Assembly: GCA_022820925.1 (NCBI GenBank)
Contig: JAJEEO010000006.1
Span: 62,001-126,000 of the forward strand
Direction of reading: 5' to 3'
DNA length: 64,000 nt
From: Acidimicrobiia bacterium
GTDB lineage: Bacteria; Actinomycetota; Acidimicrobiia; Acidimicrobiales; Poriferisodalaceae
The notes beneath the pieces were generated by a model that was given only the letters and a program-made list of their open reading frames with translations, did not search any database and was not told the DNA's origin. The stretch's first letter is position 1; every line of letters starts with the position of its first letter. Below are positions 46,324 to 55,238 of this stretch, one piece after another. The position numbers and the translations under genes are program-made.

Positions 46324-46704
46324 TCAGTCGTCCTTCTGCATCGTGGCCCACAGGCCGTACTCGTGCAGGCGGAAGACGTCGAGTTCGGCCTTCTCACGCG
46401 AACCCCACGAGACTGCTGCGCGGCCCTTGTGATGGACGTCCAGCATCAGCTCGGTCGCCTTGGCCTCGCTGTAGCCAAAGAGCTTCTGGAACACGTACAC
46501 GACGTAGCTCATCAGGTTGATCGGGTCATTCCACACCAGCACAACCCACGGCGAATCCGTGTCGTGGTCGTCCTCTGTCGTCGGATCCCGGATGACCTCG
46601 GTCTCGGTGACGGCTTGTGCCCGCGGGCCCCACACCACTGGCTCGTGCAATTGCGGCTTCGACCCGGTCGGCGCCGGCGTCGTCGTGGGAGCGGGCGAAC
46701 TCAC
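46324..46704 (-). CDS. clpS: ATP-dependent Clp protease adaptor ClpS
   Basis: A 126-residue adaptor that hands N-degron substrates to ClpCP/ClpAP. The ClpS core contains [20 protein letters not shown] (substrate pocket), [16 protein letters not shown] and the [20 protein letters not shown] ending. The open frame extends to a GTG at 46755, overlapping ctaA; I prefer GTG 46704, four bases after the ctaA stop, which leaves a short Pro/Thr-rich disordered N-terminus. Confidence 0.93.
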   Translation of the reverse strand: MSSPAPTTTPAPTGSKPQLHEPVVWGPRAQAVTETEVIRDPTTEDDHDTDSPWVVLVWNDPINLMSYVVYVFQKLFGYSEAKATELMLDVHHKGRAAVSWGSREKAELDVFRLHEYGLWATMQKDD

Positions 46705-46708
46705 GGGT

Positions 46709-47689
46709 TCATTCTGCGAACGCGCGGCCCGCGATGCCAACCGATTCGCCGACACCGACTTCTGCGGCGAGCACCAGGCGGGTCATCGTGATCGTGAGCA
46801 GCGTTGCGCCGACCACATGCAGCGCAACGAGCAGCACGGGCAGCTCATTGAAGTACTGCACGTACCCGATCGCCGCCTGCACGGCCATGACCCCGATCAC
46901 GATCCGAATGCGCCGGCCAAGCGCGGTCGTTGCGCCGCCCAGAGCAGCGTCCCCCTGCGTCGCGGCCAGCCGTCGCACCCCGAAGGCGAGCAACAACGTC
47001 ACCGCAGCCAGCACTGCCACCGTGATGCCGTGAATGCGTGCCACCGACGGCAGCGCGTACTGCAGGCGCTCCACATGCTCGTCGCCGCCATGGGGCCCGG
47101 TGCCGGTCACCACCGTCCCGGTCCACAGGGCCGCAGCCGTGAGCGTCGCAGCGAGCCATGCGAGTGTCCGGACATGGGTCGGCAGCCGGGCTGCGCCGCC
47201 GCCGACGGGCGGCGCCTCCCAGGACGCCCGATGCTGCAACACGACTGCGGCCGACACGAGCACCTGCGACGCCAGGAAGTGCGACATCACGATGGGCGGG
47301 GACAGGTGAGTCAGCACGGTCACGGCGCCGAGGCCGATCTGGAACACCACGCCGGCCACGAGGCCCAGCGACCACCACACCAGGTCCGCGCGCCGCGGCC
47401 GCCTCCACCACGATGCCGCGACGGCCAGGATGACTGCTGCAGAGACCAGTCCGGTCACGATGCGATTGCCGAATTCCACCCAGCCGTGGAAGTCGGCCGC
47501 GGGCACGAACTCGCCGGGCTCGCAGGTCGGCCAGTCGCTGCACCCCAGGCCGCTGCCCGTCAGTCTCACAAGCGATCCCGTGACCACGATCGCCACGAGC
47601 GACCAGAGGGCCCAGCGCGCGATCGTGGCGAAGCGCTCGGGCGTGACGTACCGCCTGCGCCCCCGCGGCGACGGGTCCGGCAAATTCAC
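46709..47689 (-). CDS. ctaA: Haem A synthase
   Basis: A 326-residue membrane protein with eight predicted helices that converts haem O to haem A for the oxidase encoded downstream on the other strand. Conserved elements are [21 protein letters not shown] with its paired Cys, [16 protein letters not shown] (His ligand), [18 protein letters not shown], the [10 protein letters not shown] loop and HGITVAVLA. Only 36 bases separate its start from ctaB, so the two share a divergent control region. Confidence 0.94.
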   Translation of the reverse strand: MNLPDPSPRGRRRYVTPERFATIARWALWSLVAIVVTGSLVRLTGSGLGCSDWPTCEPGEFVPAADFHGWVEFGNRIVTGLVSAAVILAVAASWWRRPRRADLVWWSLGLVAGVVFQIGLGAVTVLTHLSPPIVMSHFLASQVLVSAAVVLQHRASWEAPPVGGGAARLPTHVRTLAWLAATLTAAALWTGTVVTGTGPHGGDEHVERLQYALPSVARIHGITVAVLAAVTLLLAFGVRRLAATQGDAALGGATTALGRRIRIVIGVMAVQAAIGYVQYFNELPVLLVALHVVGATLLTITMTRLVLAAEVGVGESVGIAGRAFAE

Positions 47690-47725
47690 GCTGAAACGTT
47701 AGGGGCGACTCGTAGCCTCACAGCA

Positions 47726-48625
47726 ATGCTGGCGGCGCTGCGCCCATCACTGCGTGGATCGACATTGCGGGGATACGTCGCGCTCACCAAGCCGCGCATC
47801 ATCGAGCTGTTGCTGGTGACGACGGTGCCGCCGATGTTCGTGGCCGAGCGTGGCGTGCCGTCGGTGGCTCTGATGCTGTTCACCGTGGTCGGCGGCACGC
47901 TGTCCGCGGCCGGCGCCAACACCTTCAACATGTACATCGACCGCGACATCGATGCCACGATGGCCCGCACGGCCCACCGTCCGCTGGTGGTCGGCACGGT
48001 GTCACCGCGCGCTGCGTTGATCTACGGCGTGGTGCTCGAAGCGGCCGCATTCGGGATCCTGTGGTGGGGCGCCAACCTGCTTGCAGCCCTGCTCGCGCTG
48101 GCTGCGTGCCTGTTCTACGTGTTCGTGTACACGCTGTGGCTGAAGCGGTCGTCTGCCCAGAACATCGTCATCGGCGGGGCCGCCGGCGCCGCGCCGGTGC
48201 TCGTCGGCTGGGCGGCCGTGACCGGCACGCTGTCGCTCGAGGCCTGGATCGCATTCGCGATCGTCTTCTTCTGGACGCCGCCGCATTTCTGGGCGCTGGC
48301 CATCCGCTATGCCGACGACTACGACACCGCCGAGGTGCCGATGCTGCCGTCGGTGGCCAGCGAGCGTTCGGTGCTGGTGCAGATGACGCTGCACACCCTT
48401 GCGGTGATCGCGCTGTCGCTGTGGTTTGCCGTGGCGGCCGACGCCGGAGGCCTGTACTGGGCAGTCGCGTTGGCCGGCGGCGCTGCGTTCGGATGGCAGC
48501 TCGTGACGCTGTGGCGAGCGCTGACGCCCCAGACCGCGATGCGCGTGTTCCACACCTCGATCGCGTACTTGGGGCTGCTGTTCACGGCGATGGCTGTCGA
48601 CGTGGTCGTCCGGCTCAGCTGGTGA
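47726..48625 (+). CDS. ctaB: Protohaem IX farnesyltransferase (haem O synthase)
   Basis: A 299-residue UbiA-family prenyltransferase that adds a farnesyl group to haem b. It shows YVALTKPRIIELLLVTTVP, the first Asp-rich motif NTFNMYIDRDIDATMARTAH, and the second YADDYDTAEVPMLP, with seven or more membrane helices. The frame is open far upstream, but ATG 47726 gives the family N-terminus. It precedes the oxidase genes. Confidence 0.95.
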   Translation: MLAALRPSLRGSTLRGYVALTKPRIIELLLVTTVPPMFVAERGVPSVALMLFTVVGGTLSAAGANTFNMYIDRDIDATMARTAHRPLVVGTVSPRAALIYGVVLEAAAFGILWWGANLLAALLALAACLFYVFVYTLWLKRSSAQNIVIGGAAGAAPVLVGWAAVTGTLSLEAWIAFAIVFFWTPPHFWALAIRYADDYDTAEVPMLPSVASERSVLVQMTLHTLAVIALSLWFAVAADAGGLYWAVALAGGAAFGWQLVTLWRALTPQTAMRVFHTSIAYLGLLFTAMAVDVVVRLSW

Positions 48626-48634
48626 TGGAGCCAG

Positions 48635-48679
48635 AGGCTGAGCCCCGAGGCGAAGCCGTGGCCCGAGCGGCCCGTGAGC
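48635..48679. repeat. Dispersed intergenic repeat, copy B
   Basis: Matches 21520-21567 (purD-purE gap) with the same GGCGAAGCC core and GGCCCGAGCGGCCCGTGAGC end. It lies between ctaB and the oxidase operon. Confidence 0.6.
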
Positions 48680-48828
48680 CCGATCACATGAGGACGGAAA
48701 CAAGAACGGGAAGCGACGAGCATCGCGTTGCGAACAATCTGGTTCATGGGCCCGCGGGTCGCTAGAGTGCGCCGTTGGCGTCGCCTCAAAGCGGCGCTGC
48801 CAGCCGAGTTCGGGAACCACTTCGCCGC

Positions 48829-50550
48829 ATGACCGACGCCACCACCGAAGCTGCGCATTCGACAGGGTCTGCTGTAGCTCCGCAGGCAGAAGACCCGACC
48901 GCGTTCGGTCTGCTCAACACGGCCGACCACAAGCGCATCGGCCGGCTGTTCATCGGATTCTCGCTGCTCTTCGCTCTCGCCGGCGCCGTCACCGATGTGC
49001 TGGTGCGCTTCGATCTCGCCTCCGACAGCGGGCATACGGTGCTCAATCTCGAGACCTTCACCCAGGTCTTCATGTTCACCCGCGATGCGCTGGTCTTCGG
49101 GATGCTCATCCCGTTCTTCCTGGGCGTCGCGATCTACATCGTCCCGCTGCAAGTCGGCGCACCCAACATTGCCTTCGCGCGGGCGGCGGCCCTGTCGTTC
49201 TGGGGCTGGCTGGTGTCGTTCGGCGTGCTGGTCGGCGCATACATCGGCAACGGGGGTCCCGCCGGAGGCTGGGACGAGGGCGTCCGGCTGCACATGCTCG
49301 CCCTGGCGGGACTGGTGATATCGCTGATTGTCGGCGCCATCTGTGTCGCCGTCACCACGCTCACGATGCGCGCGCCGGGCATGTACATGGACCGCACTCC
49401 GCCGTTCGCATGGTCAGCGCTGGTCACGGCATCGATGCTGGTGGTCAGCCTCGGCGTGGTGCTGGGCCAGCTTGTCCTGCTCTACATCGACCACGGCTAC
49501 GGCCGCCACTTCCTCGATGGCAACTACGGCGTCTGGCCCCGCATCGACTGGATGTACCGGACACCGCAGCTGTTCATCTATGTCGTGCCGGTGCTCGGCG
49601 TGGCAGCCGAGATCATGCTGGCCACCGCACGCCGCTGGGTCTTCGAGCCGCTGGCGCTGTACTTCACGATGGGTCTTGTCGGCCTGTTCGGCTTCGGTGC
49701 CTGGGCCAACTTCGGCATCGCCGGCGAGGGCGCCGACGTCGTCGACGGCCTCGAGGGCATCGTGCTGGTCGGCCTCTACGCCGGTGCGCTGGCCGGTGTG
49801 GGCGGCCTGCTGGCGCTGCTGGGATTCACCGTGTGGCAGAGTCGAAAGTGGCCGCGGCCCACCACCGCGGTGCTGGCTGCGTTCGGCGCGGGGAAGCTCA
49901 TCGCGGTAGCGGCCCTGATCGGGTTGATCGGCGCCGGCGTGGATTGGCTGAACATCGCGGGCCGCGGCGTCGACGGGAACGCCCCGCTGCGGTTCACCAC
50001 CTGGGTCACGGGTCAGCAGAGCCTGCTCATCTACGGCGCCGGCTTGCTTGGCGTGCTGGCGGCACTGCATTGGTGGGCCCCGAAGATCTGGGGGCGGCGG
50101 CTGTCGGAGCTCGCCGGATGGGCCAGCTTTGCCGCGATCGGCGGGGGCGCCTTTCTGGCGTGGCTCGGCCCGACGCTGTCAGGTGCATTCACCGAGCAGC
50201 CCCAGTTCGTCTACAACGATCCGCAGCTGACCACCGTGTATCGCAGCTTGATCGACAGCTCTGCCGCTGAAGGCCTCTCGGTGGTCGGTGGCATCGGCGT
50301 CGTCATCGTGCTGGCCGGAATCGGGCTTGTCGTGCTGAATCTCCTGGTCTCGGTGGGCATGGGCAAGGGTGCCGAAGCCGATACCGACCCGTGGGGCGGC
50401 CTCACGCCCGAGTGGCTGCTCGACTCGCCGCCGGCCTTGGGCCAATCCGATTCCCTGCCGCAGCTGAGTTCGGGCACCCCCCTGCTCGATGCCGAGCTCA
50501 ACGGCAGTGTCGCGCCCGCCGAGCGCGAAGCCTCTGAGGTGCCGGCCTGA
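48829..50550 (+). CDS. Haem-copper oxidase subunit I paralogue lacking all metal ligands
   Basis: A 573-residue protein with about twelve membrane helices that aligns along its length with the CtaD encoded 4 kb downstream (shared blocks: IVPLQVGAPNIAFARAAALS against LVPLQIGARDVAFPRMNALG; PVLGVAAE against PAFGVVSE; WWAPKIWG against WWPKAFG). Every histidine that binds haem or CuB is replaced: T84, T245, N294, F295, G395 and Q397, and the cross-linked Tyr is Phe. It cannot be an oxidase. The start is ATG 48829; an in-frame TTG at 48775 sits after a TAGAGT box. It overlaps the next gene by one base. Confidence 0.85.
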   Translation: MTDATTEAAHSTGSAVAPQAEDPTAFGLLNTADHKRIGRLFIGFSLLFALAGAVTDVLVRFDLASDSGHTVLNLETFTQVFMFTRDALVFGMLIPFFLGVAIYIVPLQVGAPNIAFARAAALSFWGWLVSFGVLVGAYIGNGGPAGGWDEGVRLHMLALAGLVISLIVGAICVAVTTLTMRAPGMYMDRTPPFAWSALVTASMLVVSLGVVLGQLVLLYIDHGYGRHFLDGNYGVWPRIDWMYRTPQLFIYVVPVLGVAAEIMLATARRWVFEPLALYFTMGLVGLFGFGAWANFGIAGEGADVVDGLEGIVLVGLYAGALAGVGGLLALLGFTVWQSRKWPRPTTAVLAAFGAGKLIAVAALIGLIGAGVDWLNIAGRGVDGNAPLRFTTWVTGQQSLLIYGAGLLGVLAALHWWAPKIWGRRLSELAGWASFAAIGGGAFLAWLGPTLSGAFTEQPQFVYNDPQLTTVYRSLIDSSAAEGLSVVGGIGVVIVLAGIGLVVLNLLVSVGMGKGAEADTDPWGGLTPEWLLDSPPALGQSDSLPQLSSGTPLLDAELNGSVAPAEREASEVPA

Positions 50551-51170
50551 TGTCCGACACCGCGGTGAGCACCGCCGAAGCGCCCCAGCCCGGGCGCTAC
50601 ACCGTCCCCGGCCCGCCGCCACGCCCGCGCAGCCAGCTCGTCGGCACCGGCTTCGCCATCGCAGCGGGGTCCATGGCGGTTGCAGGCGCGCTGGGCCACT
50701 ACATGGCGCGTCGCCACCTCCTCGACGACCCAGGGCATGACTGGCTGGCGGGCCAATCCGTGCCGAACCCGCAGCTCGTCTACGCCCTCATCACGCTGCT
50801 GGTCTCGGTGGTGACGGCGCACTGGGCGCACTGGGCCAGCCGGCGCGGCGAACGCGGGCACACCTGGGTGGGCATGGCCATCACGCTGGTGATGGGATTC
50901 GCCTTCTTCAACATGGTGATGTACAGCCTCAACCGCATGGGGATCGAGCTCGGCGCGGGCGAGTGGGAGAATCTGGCGTTCGCAGTGACCGGGCTCTCGC
51001 TGGCGATATTGATCGTCGGAATGTTCTATCTCGGCTTGATGACACTGAGATCGCTGGGCGGCAGCGTCGGCCGGGACCGTTCGACGCCGCTGGGTGCAGC
51101 GGTTTTCTTCTGGGACTTCGCCGTGCTTGCGTGGGCCGCCACCTGGTACGTCGTCTTCGTGGTGAAGTAG
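50550..51170 (+). CDS. Cytochrome oxidase subunit III-like membrane protein, non-canonical
   Basis: A 206-residue protein with five membrane helices. The layout follows CtaE: NPQLVYALITLLVSVVTAHW aligns with the SSFVLLMSSLTMVLAV helix, VTGLSLAILIVGMFYLGLM with the TGFHGVHVSLGIIML helix, and the last helix FFWDFAVLAWAATWYVVFVV with YWHFVDIVWIVIFAVVYL. The conserved histidines of these helices are absent. It starts in the stop codon of the subunit I paralogue and probably forms a complex with it. Similarity is weak and partly by position. Confidence 0.65.
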   Translation: MSDTAVSTAEAPQPGRYTVPGPPPRPRSQLVGTGFAIAAGSMAVAGALGHYMARRHLLDDPGHDWLAGQSVPNPQLVYALITLLVSVVTAHWAHWASRRGERGHTWVGMAITLVMGFAFFNMVMYSLNRMGIELGAGEWENLAFAVTGLSLAILIVGMFYLGLMTLRSLGGSVGRDRSTPLGAAVFFWDFAVLAWAATWYVVFVVK

Positions 51171-51177
51171 GGGATCG

Positions 51178-51969
51178 ATGGTCGGCATCGCCAGCAGGTA
51201 CTTCGCCGGACGCATCGCGCTGGCCGCCGCGGCCGCCGTCGTCGTGGGTGTCCTCACCGGCATGGACGGCACGGGCCACGTGGTCATGTACGCCACGATC
51301 GTGCTGGGCGTTGCTGCGGGGGCGTTCGCGCTGCTGTTCAGCTTGGCTTTGACGGTCGGCGACGGCGACTCGCTCGACCGAGAGCATCTGGCCGACCACC
51401 AGCCCACGCCGGCCTACTGGCCGATCATGGCCGCGCTGGGCATGGGCGTGCTCATGGTGGGTCTGGTCACCGACTCGCTGCTCACCATATGCGGCGTCGC
51501 GCTGCTGCTGATCTCTGCCATCGAGTGGACGATGAGCGCCTGGGCCGAGCACCTGTCGACCGATGCCGAATCCAACGCCGTCGAGCGGGCACGGCTGCTG
51601 CGGCCATTCGAGATCTCGCTCTACGGCGCGCTGGGCATCGCCATACCGGTGGTGCTGGCGTCGCGGATCTTCCTGACGGTGAGCAAGACCGCTGCAAGCT
51701 TCGTCGCCATCGTGATCGCATCGGTCATCCTCGCGTTCGCGTTCATCGTGTACGCGAAGCCGCAGCTGAGGCGCTCGATCGCCGCGTCCATGCTCGTGCT
51801 GGGCGGTTTCGCGCTGATCGTGGGGGGCATCGCTTCGGCCGTCATCGGCGAGCGCGAGTTCCATCACGCCGGCGGCCACGCCGAGTCGACTGATGGACAC
51901 GGCCCCGCTGGCGACGACGAGTCACACTCCTCTGACGAGATGAGCGAGTCTGAAGGGAGTCACGAGTGA
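51178..51969 (+). CDS. Seven-helix membrane protein with a subunit IV-like module
   Basis: A 263-residue protein with about seven membrane helices and a His/Asp/Ser-rich tail (FHHAGGHAESTDGHG). The segment PTPAYWPIMAALGMGVLMVG matches PSPSYWPIVLAAGMPLIGFG in the C-terminal extension of CtaD, an actinobacterial subunit IV-like module. It lies in an operon between the two other paralogues and ctaC, which it overlaps by 4 bases. The function is unknown; it is probably a part of the same membrane complex. Confidence 0.6.
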   Translation: MVGIASRYFAGRIALAAAAAVVVGVLTGMDGTGHVVMYATIVLGVAAGAFALLFSLALTVGDGDSLDREHLADHQPTPAYWPIMAALGMGVLMVGLVTDSLLTICGVALLLISAIEWTMSAWAEHLSTDAESNAVERARLLRPFEISLYGALGIAIPVVLASRIFLTVSKTAASFVAIVIASVILAFAFIVYAKPQLRRSIAASMLVLGGFALIVGGIASAVIGEREFHHAGGHAESTDGHGPAGDDESHSSDEMSESEGSHE

Positions 51970-53144
51970 CGGGCACCCGTTTCGCTCCCCGATGGCGCCT
52001 CGCCGCCCTGGCAGGTGTCGCACTGCTGGTCGCCGGCTGTGCCACCGGTCAGCTCGATGCCACCAAGCCCATCGGCAAGGAGGCCCAGGACATCGACGGT
52101 CTCATGCGCCTGTCGGGCTGGATGGCCGTGGGAGTGGGCATCTTCGTGGCGGCTGCCGTCGTCGCGATCATCGTGAAGTTCCGGGCCAAGCCCACCGACG
52201 ATCCCGACGACCTGCCGCCGCAGATTCATGGCAATCGCAAGGCCGAGATCACGTGGACGCTCATCCCGACGGCATTGCTGGTGTTCCTCACGATCATCAC
52301 GCTGCCGACGGTGTTCGCGCTCGCCAGAGAGGGCGACGGCCGCACGATCAAGGTCGAAGGTCAGCAGTGGTGGTGGCAGTTCAGCTACGACGTCAACAAC
52401 GACGGCGACTTTGACGACGCTGTCGACATCGTCACCGCGAATGACCTGGTGATCCCGGTTGGCGAAGAGGTCAACCTTGAGATCCACTCCAACGACGTCA
52501 TCCACTCGTTCTGGATCCCGCAGCTGAACGGCAAGCGGGACGCGGTGCCGGGTCGCGTACACCACTGGCGGATCAGCTCCACCGAGCCTGGCATCTTCTA
52601 TGGCGAGTGCGTGGAGTTCTGCGGTCTCAGCCACGCCAACATGCAGATGCGGGCAATCGTGCTGGAAGAAGCCGACTTCGAGCGCTGGCTCGACGAGCAG
52701 CAAGCAGGACGTGCTGCGGCCGCAGAGCCCCTCGCTGAAGACTCGGCTGAAGCTGCCGGAGCAGCGCTGTTCGAGACTCATTGCATCAGCTGTCATGTGG
52801 TCGACGGGGTGTACGAGAGCGCAGCGGGCGGCAATGCGAACCTCATCGCGGGCATCGCGCCCAACCTCACCAATCTGATGAGCCGCACGGCGTTCGCCGG
52901 GGCGCTGTACGAGACCTATGCGCAGGACGCTGACCGCGAGTACGTGCGCGGATCTGACGGCAAGCTCATCGTCAACATCGCTGGGCTGCGCGAATGGGTG
53001 CGCAACGCGCCCGACTTGAAGCCTGCGCGCGCGGACAACCTGCAGGGCATGCTGGACTTCTCCGAGGTGCTGACCGATCAGGACCTCGACAACTTGATGG
53101 CCTACCTGAGGACACTCGGCAACGAGCCGGTGCTGCCCCGATGA
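51966..53144 (+). CDS. ctaC: Cytochrome c oxidase subunit II with fused cytochrome c (caa3 type)
   Basis: A 392-residue lipoprotein. The lipobox VAGC ends the signal peptide (residues 1-25); two membrane helices follow; the CuA domain has GQQWWWQFSYD, the VIHSFWIP loop and the copper motif CVEFCGLSHANM. After a linker comes a cytochrome c domain with CISCH at 273-277 and a later Met region, so the subunit carries its own electron donor. It starts at GTG inside the upstream stop. It is followed after 30 bases, including an AGGAGG site, by ctaD. Confidence 0.95.
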   Translation: MTGTRFAPRWRLAALAGVALLVAGCATGQLDATKPIGKEAQDIDGLMRLSGWMAVGVGIFVAAAVVAIIVKFRAKPTDDPDDLPPQIHGNRKAEITWTLIPTALLVFLTIITLPTVFALAREGDGRTIKVEGQQWWWQFSYDVNNDGDFDDAVDIVTANDLVIPVGEEVNLEIHSNDVIHSFWIPQLNGKRDAVPGRVHHWRISSTEPGIFYGECVEFCGLSHANMQMRAIVLEEADFERWLDEQQAGRAAAAEPLAEDSAEAAGAALFETHCISCHVVDGVYESAAGGNANLIAGIAPNLTNLMSRTAFAGALYETYAQDADREYVRGSDGKLIVNIAGLREWVRNAPDLKPARADNLQGMLDFSEVLTDQDLDNLMAYLRTLGNEPVLPR

Positions 53145-53174
53145 GCACTGCCCCGGGCTGAGGAGGACGACCCG

Positions 53175-55238
53175 ATGGCAATCGTCACCGATCGACCTGA
53201 CAGCGAGTCGTCAGGCACCGAGCTGGAGCCGGCTGGCGACGGCGCGGCGGTCCTCGAGGACTCGCCCCATACCGGTGTCTTCGCACGCCCGACCCACGCG
53301 ACGGGCTGGCGCGAGTGGCTGTTCACGGTGGACCACAAGAAGATCGGGATCATGTACGGCGCCCTCGCCATGTTCTGGTTCTTGGTGGGCGGCATCGAGA
53401 TCGGACTGGTGCGCCTGCAGCTGTGGGCGCCCGACGGCGAGGTGATCAGCGCCGACTTCTACAACCAGCTGTTCACCATGCACGGCGTCACCATGGTCTT
53501 CCTGGTCATCATGCCGCTGGCAAACGCGTTCGCGAACTACTTGGTGCCGCTGCAGATCGGTGCCCGGGACGTGGCGTTCCCTCGCATGAACGCGCTGGGC
53601 CTGTGGGTCTTCTTCTTCGGCGGAATCTTCCTGAACCTGAGCTGGTTCCTGGGCGGCGGCGCCGATGGCGGCTGGTTCGCCTATGCGCCCAACACCGGCA
53701 TGGCCTACAGCCCCGGTCACGGAATGGACTTCTACGCCCTGGGCCTGCAGATTGCCGGCATCGCCTCGCTGCTCGGTGCCATCAACCTGCTGGTGACCAT
53801 CATCAACATGCGCTGCCCGGGCATGAGCCTGCTGCGCATGCCGGTGTTCACCTGGATGATCCTGGTGGTGCAGTTCCTGCTGGTGTTCGCCCTGCCGGTC
53901 ATCACAGTGGCGCTGATCCTGCTGACGTTCGATCGAACCTTCGACGCCAACTTCTTCAATGTCGACGCGGGCGCCGACCCGCTGCTGTGGCAGCACCTGT
54001 TCTGGATCTTCGGCCATCCGGAGGTCTACATCCTGATCCTGCCGGCATTCGGCGTGGTGTCCGAGACGCTGCCGGTGTTCAGCCGCAAGCCGCTGTTCGG
54101 CTACCCCATCGTCGTGCTGTCGGGTGCGGCCATCGGCTTCATGGGATGGGGCGTGTGGGCGCACCACATGTTCACCTCGGGCATGGGGCCGGTCTCGGTG
54201 GCGGCGTTCTCGGCGACCACCATGTTCATTGCGGTGCCGACGGGCGTGAAGATCCTGAACTGGATCGCGACCATGTGGGCGGGCAAGGTCCGCTTCACCG
54301 TGCCGATGATGTTCTCGGTGTCGCTCGTGGCCATGTTCACGATCGGCGGTCTGTCGGGCGTCATGCATGCGATCGCGCCCGCCGACACCCAGCAGACCGA
54401 CACGTACTTCATCGTGGCGCACTTCCACTACGTGCTCGTGGGCGGCGCCCTCATGGGCATGTTCGCCGGCATGTACTACTGGTGGCCCAAGGCATTCGGC
54501 TACCACCTCAACGACCGGCTCGGCCGCTGGCACTTCTGGCTGATGCTCATCGGCTTCAATGTCACGTTCGGTCCCATGCACATCGTGGGCTTGCAGGGCA
54601 TGGCCCGGCGCCACAGCGTCTATGGGGAATTCGACGGTTTCGAGTTCTGGAACAAGATCGCCACGATCGGCTACTTCTTCATGCTCATTGCCATGGTGAT
54701 CCTGGCCGTCAACATCTTCCGCACATGGGGGCGCTACCGCCGGGGTCTGGAGCCGGCGGCCGGAGCCGACCCGTGGGACGGTCGCACGCTGGAATGGGCC
54801 ATTCCCTCGCCGGTGCCCGAGCACAACTTCGACTACGTGCCCGTGGTGAGCGATGTCGACGACTTCTGGCACAAGAAGTACCAGCCCGACGAGACCGGCA
54901 AGCTGCGACGGATTGCCAACGGCGACGACATCGCCCAGATCGGCGATCAGCACCCGCACCTGCCGTCGCCGTCGTACTGGCCGATCGTGCTGGCGGCGGG
55001 CATGCCGCTCATCGGGTTCGGGCTGATCTACAACTTGTGGATCGCCGGCATCGGGCTGTTGCTGCTGGTCGGTTCCATGTTCGGCTGGACCCTTGAGCCG
55101 GCCACCGATCCTGACGCGGGCCACGGTCACGACGACCATGGCGACCACGACGATGGTCATGGCGGCCCCGACGGCCATGATGACCACAACGGCGTGTTGG
55201 CCGCCAGCACCGCAAACGGGGAGGCCGCCGGTGACTGA
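53175..55238 (+). CDS. ctaD: Cytochrome c oxidase subunit I
   Basis: A 687-residue catalytic subunit. All ligands are present: helix II His103 (MHGVTMVF), the helix VI HPEVYILILP with its cross-linked Tyr, WAHHMFTSG, and the helix X AHFHYVLVGG. It reduces oxygen to water and pumps protons. The C-terminal extension adds a module with PSPSYWPIVLAAGMPLIGFG and two further helices, then a His/Asp-rich tail (GHGHDDHGDHDDGHGG) that may bind copper. It overlaps ctaE by 8 bases. Confidence 0.97.
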   Translation: MAIVTDRPDSESSGTELEPAGDGAAVLEDSPHTGVFARPTHATGWREWLFTVDHKKIGIMYGALAMFWFLVGGIEIGLVRLQLWAPDGEVISADFYNQLFTMHGVTMVFLVIMPLANAFANYLVPLQIGARDVAFPRMNALGLWVFFFGGIFLNLSWFLGGGADGGWFAYAPNTGMAYSPGHGMDFYALGLQIAGIASLLGAINLLVTIINMRCPGMSLLRMPVFTWMILVVQFLLVFALPVITVALILLTFDRTFDANFFNVDAGADPLLWQHLFWIFGHPEVYILILPAFGVVSETLPVFSRKPLFGYPIVVLSGAAIGFMGWGVWAHHMFTSGMGPVSVAAFSATTMFIAVPTGVKILNWIATMWAGKVRFTVPMMFSVSLVAMFTIGGLSGVMHAIAPADTQQTDTYFIVAHFHYVLVGGALMGMFAGMYYWWPKAFGYHLNDRLGRWHFWLMLIGFNVTFGPMHIVGLQGMARRHSVYGEFDGFEFWNKIATIGYFFMLIAMVILAVNIFRTWGRYRRGLEPAAGADPWDGRTLEWAIPSPVPEHNFDYVPVVSDVDDFWHKKYQPDETGKLRRIANGDDIAQIGDQHPHLPSPSYWPIVLAAGMPLIGFGLIYNLWIAGIGLLLLVGSMFGWTLEPATDPDAGHGHDDHGDHDDGHGGPDGHDDHNGVLAASTANGEAAGD

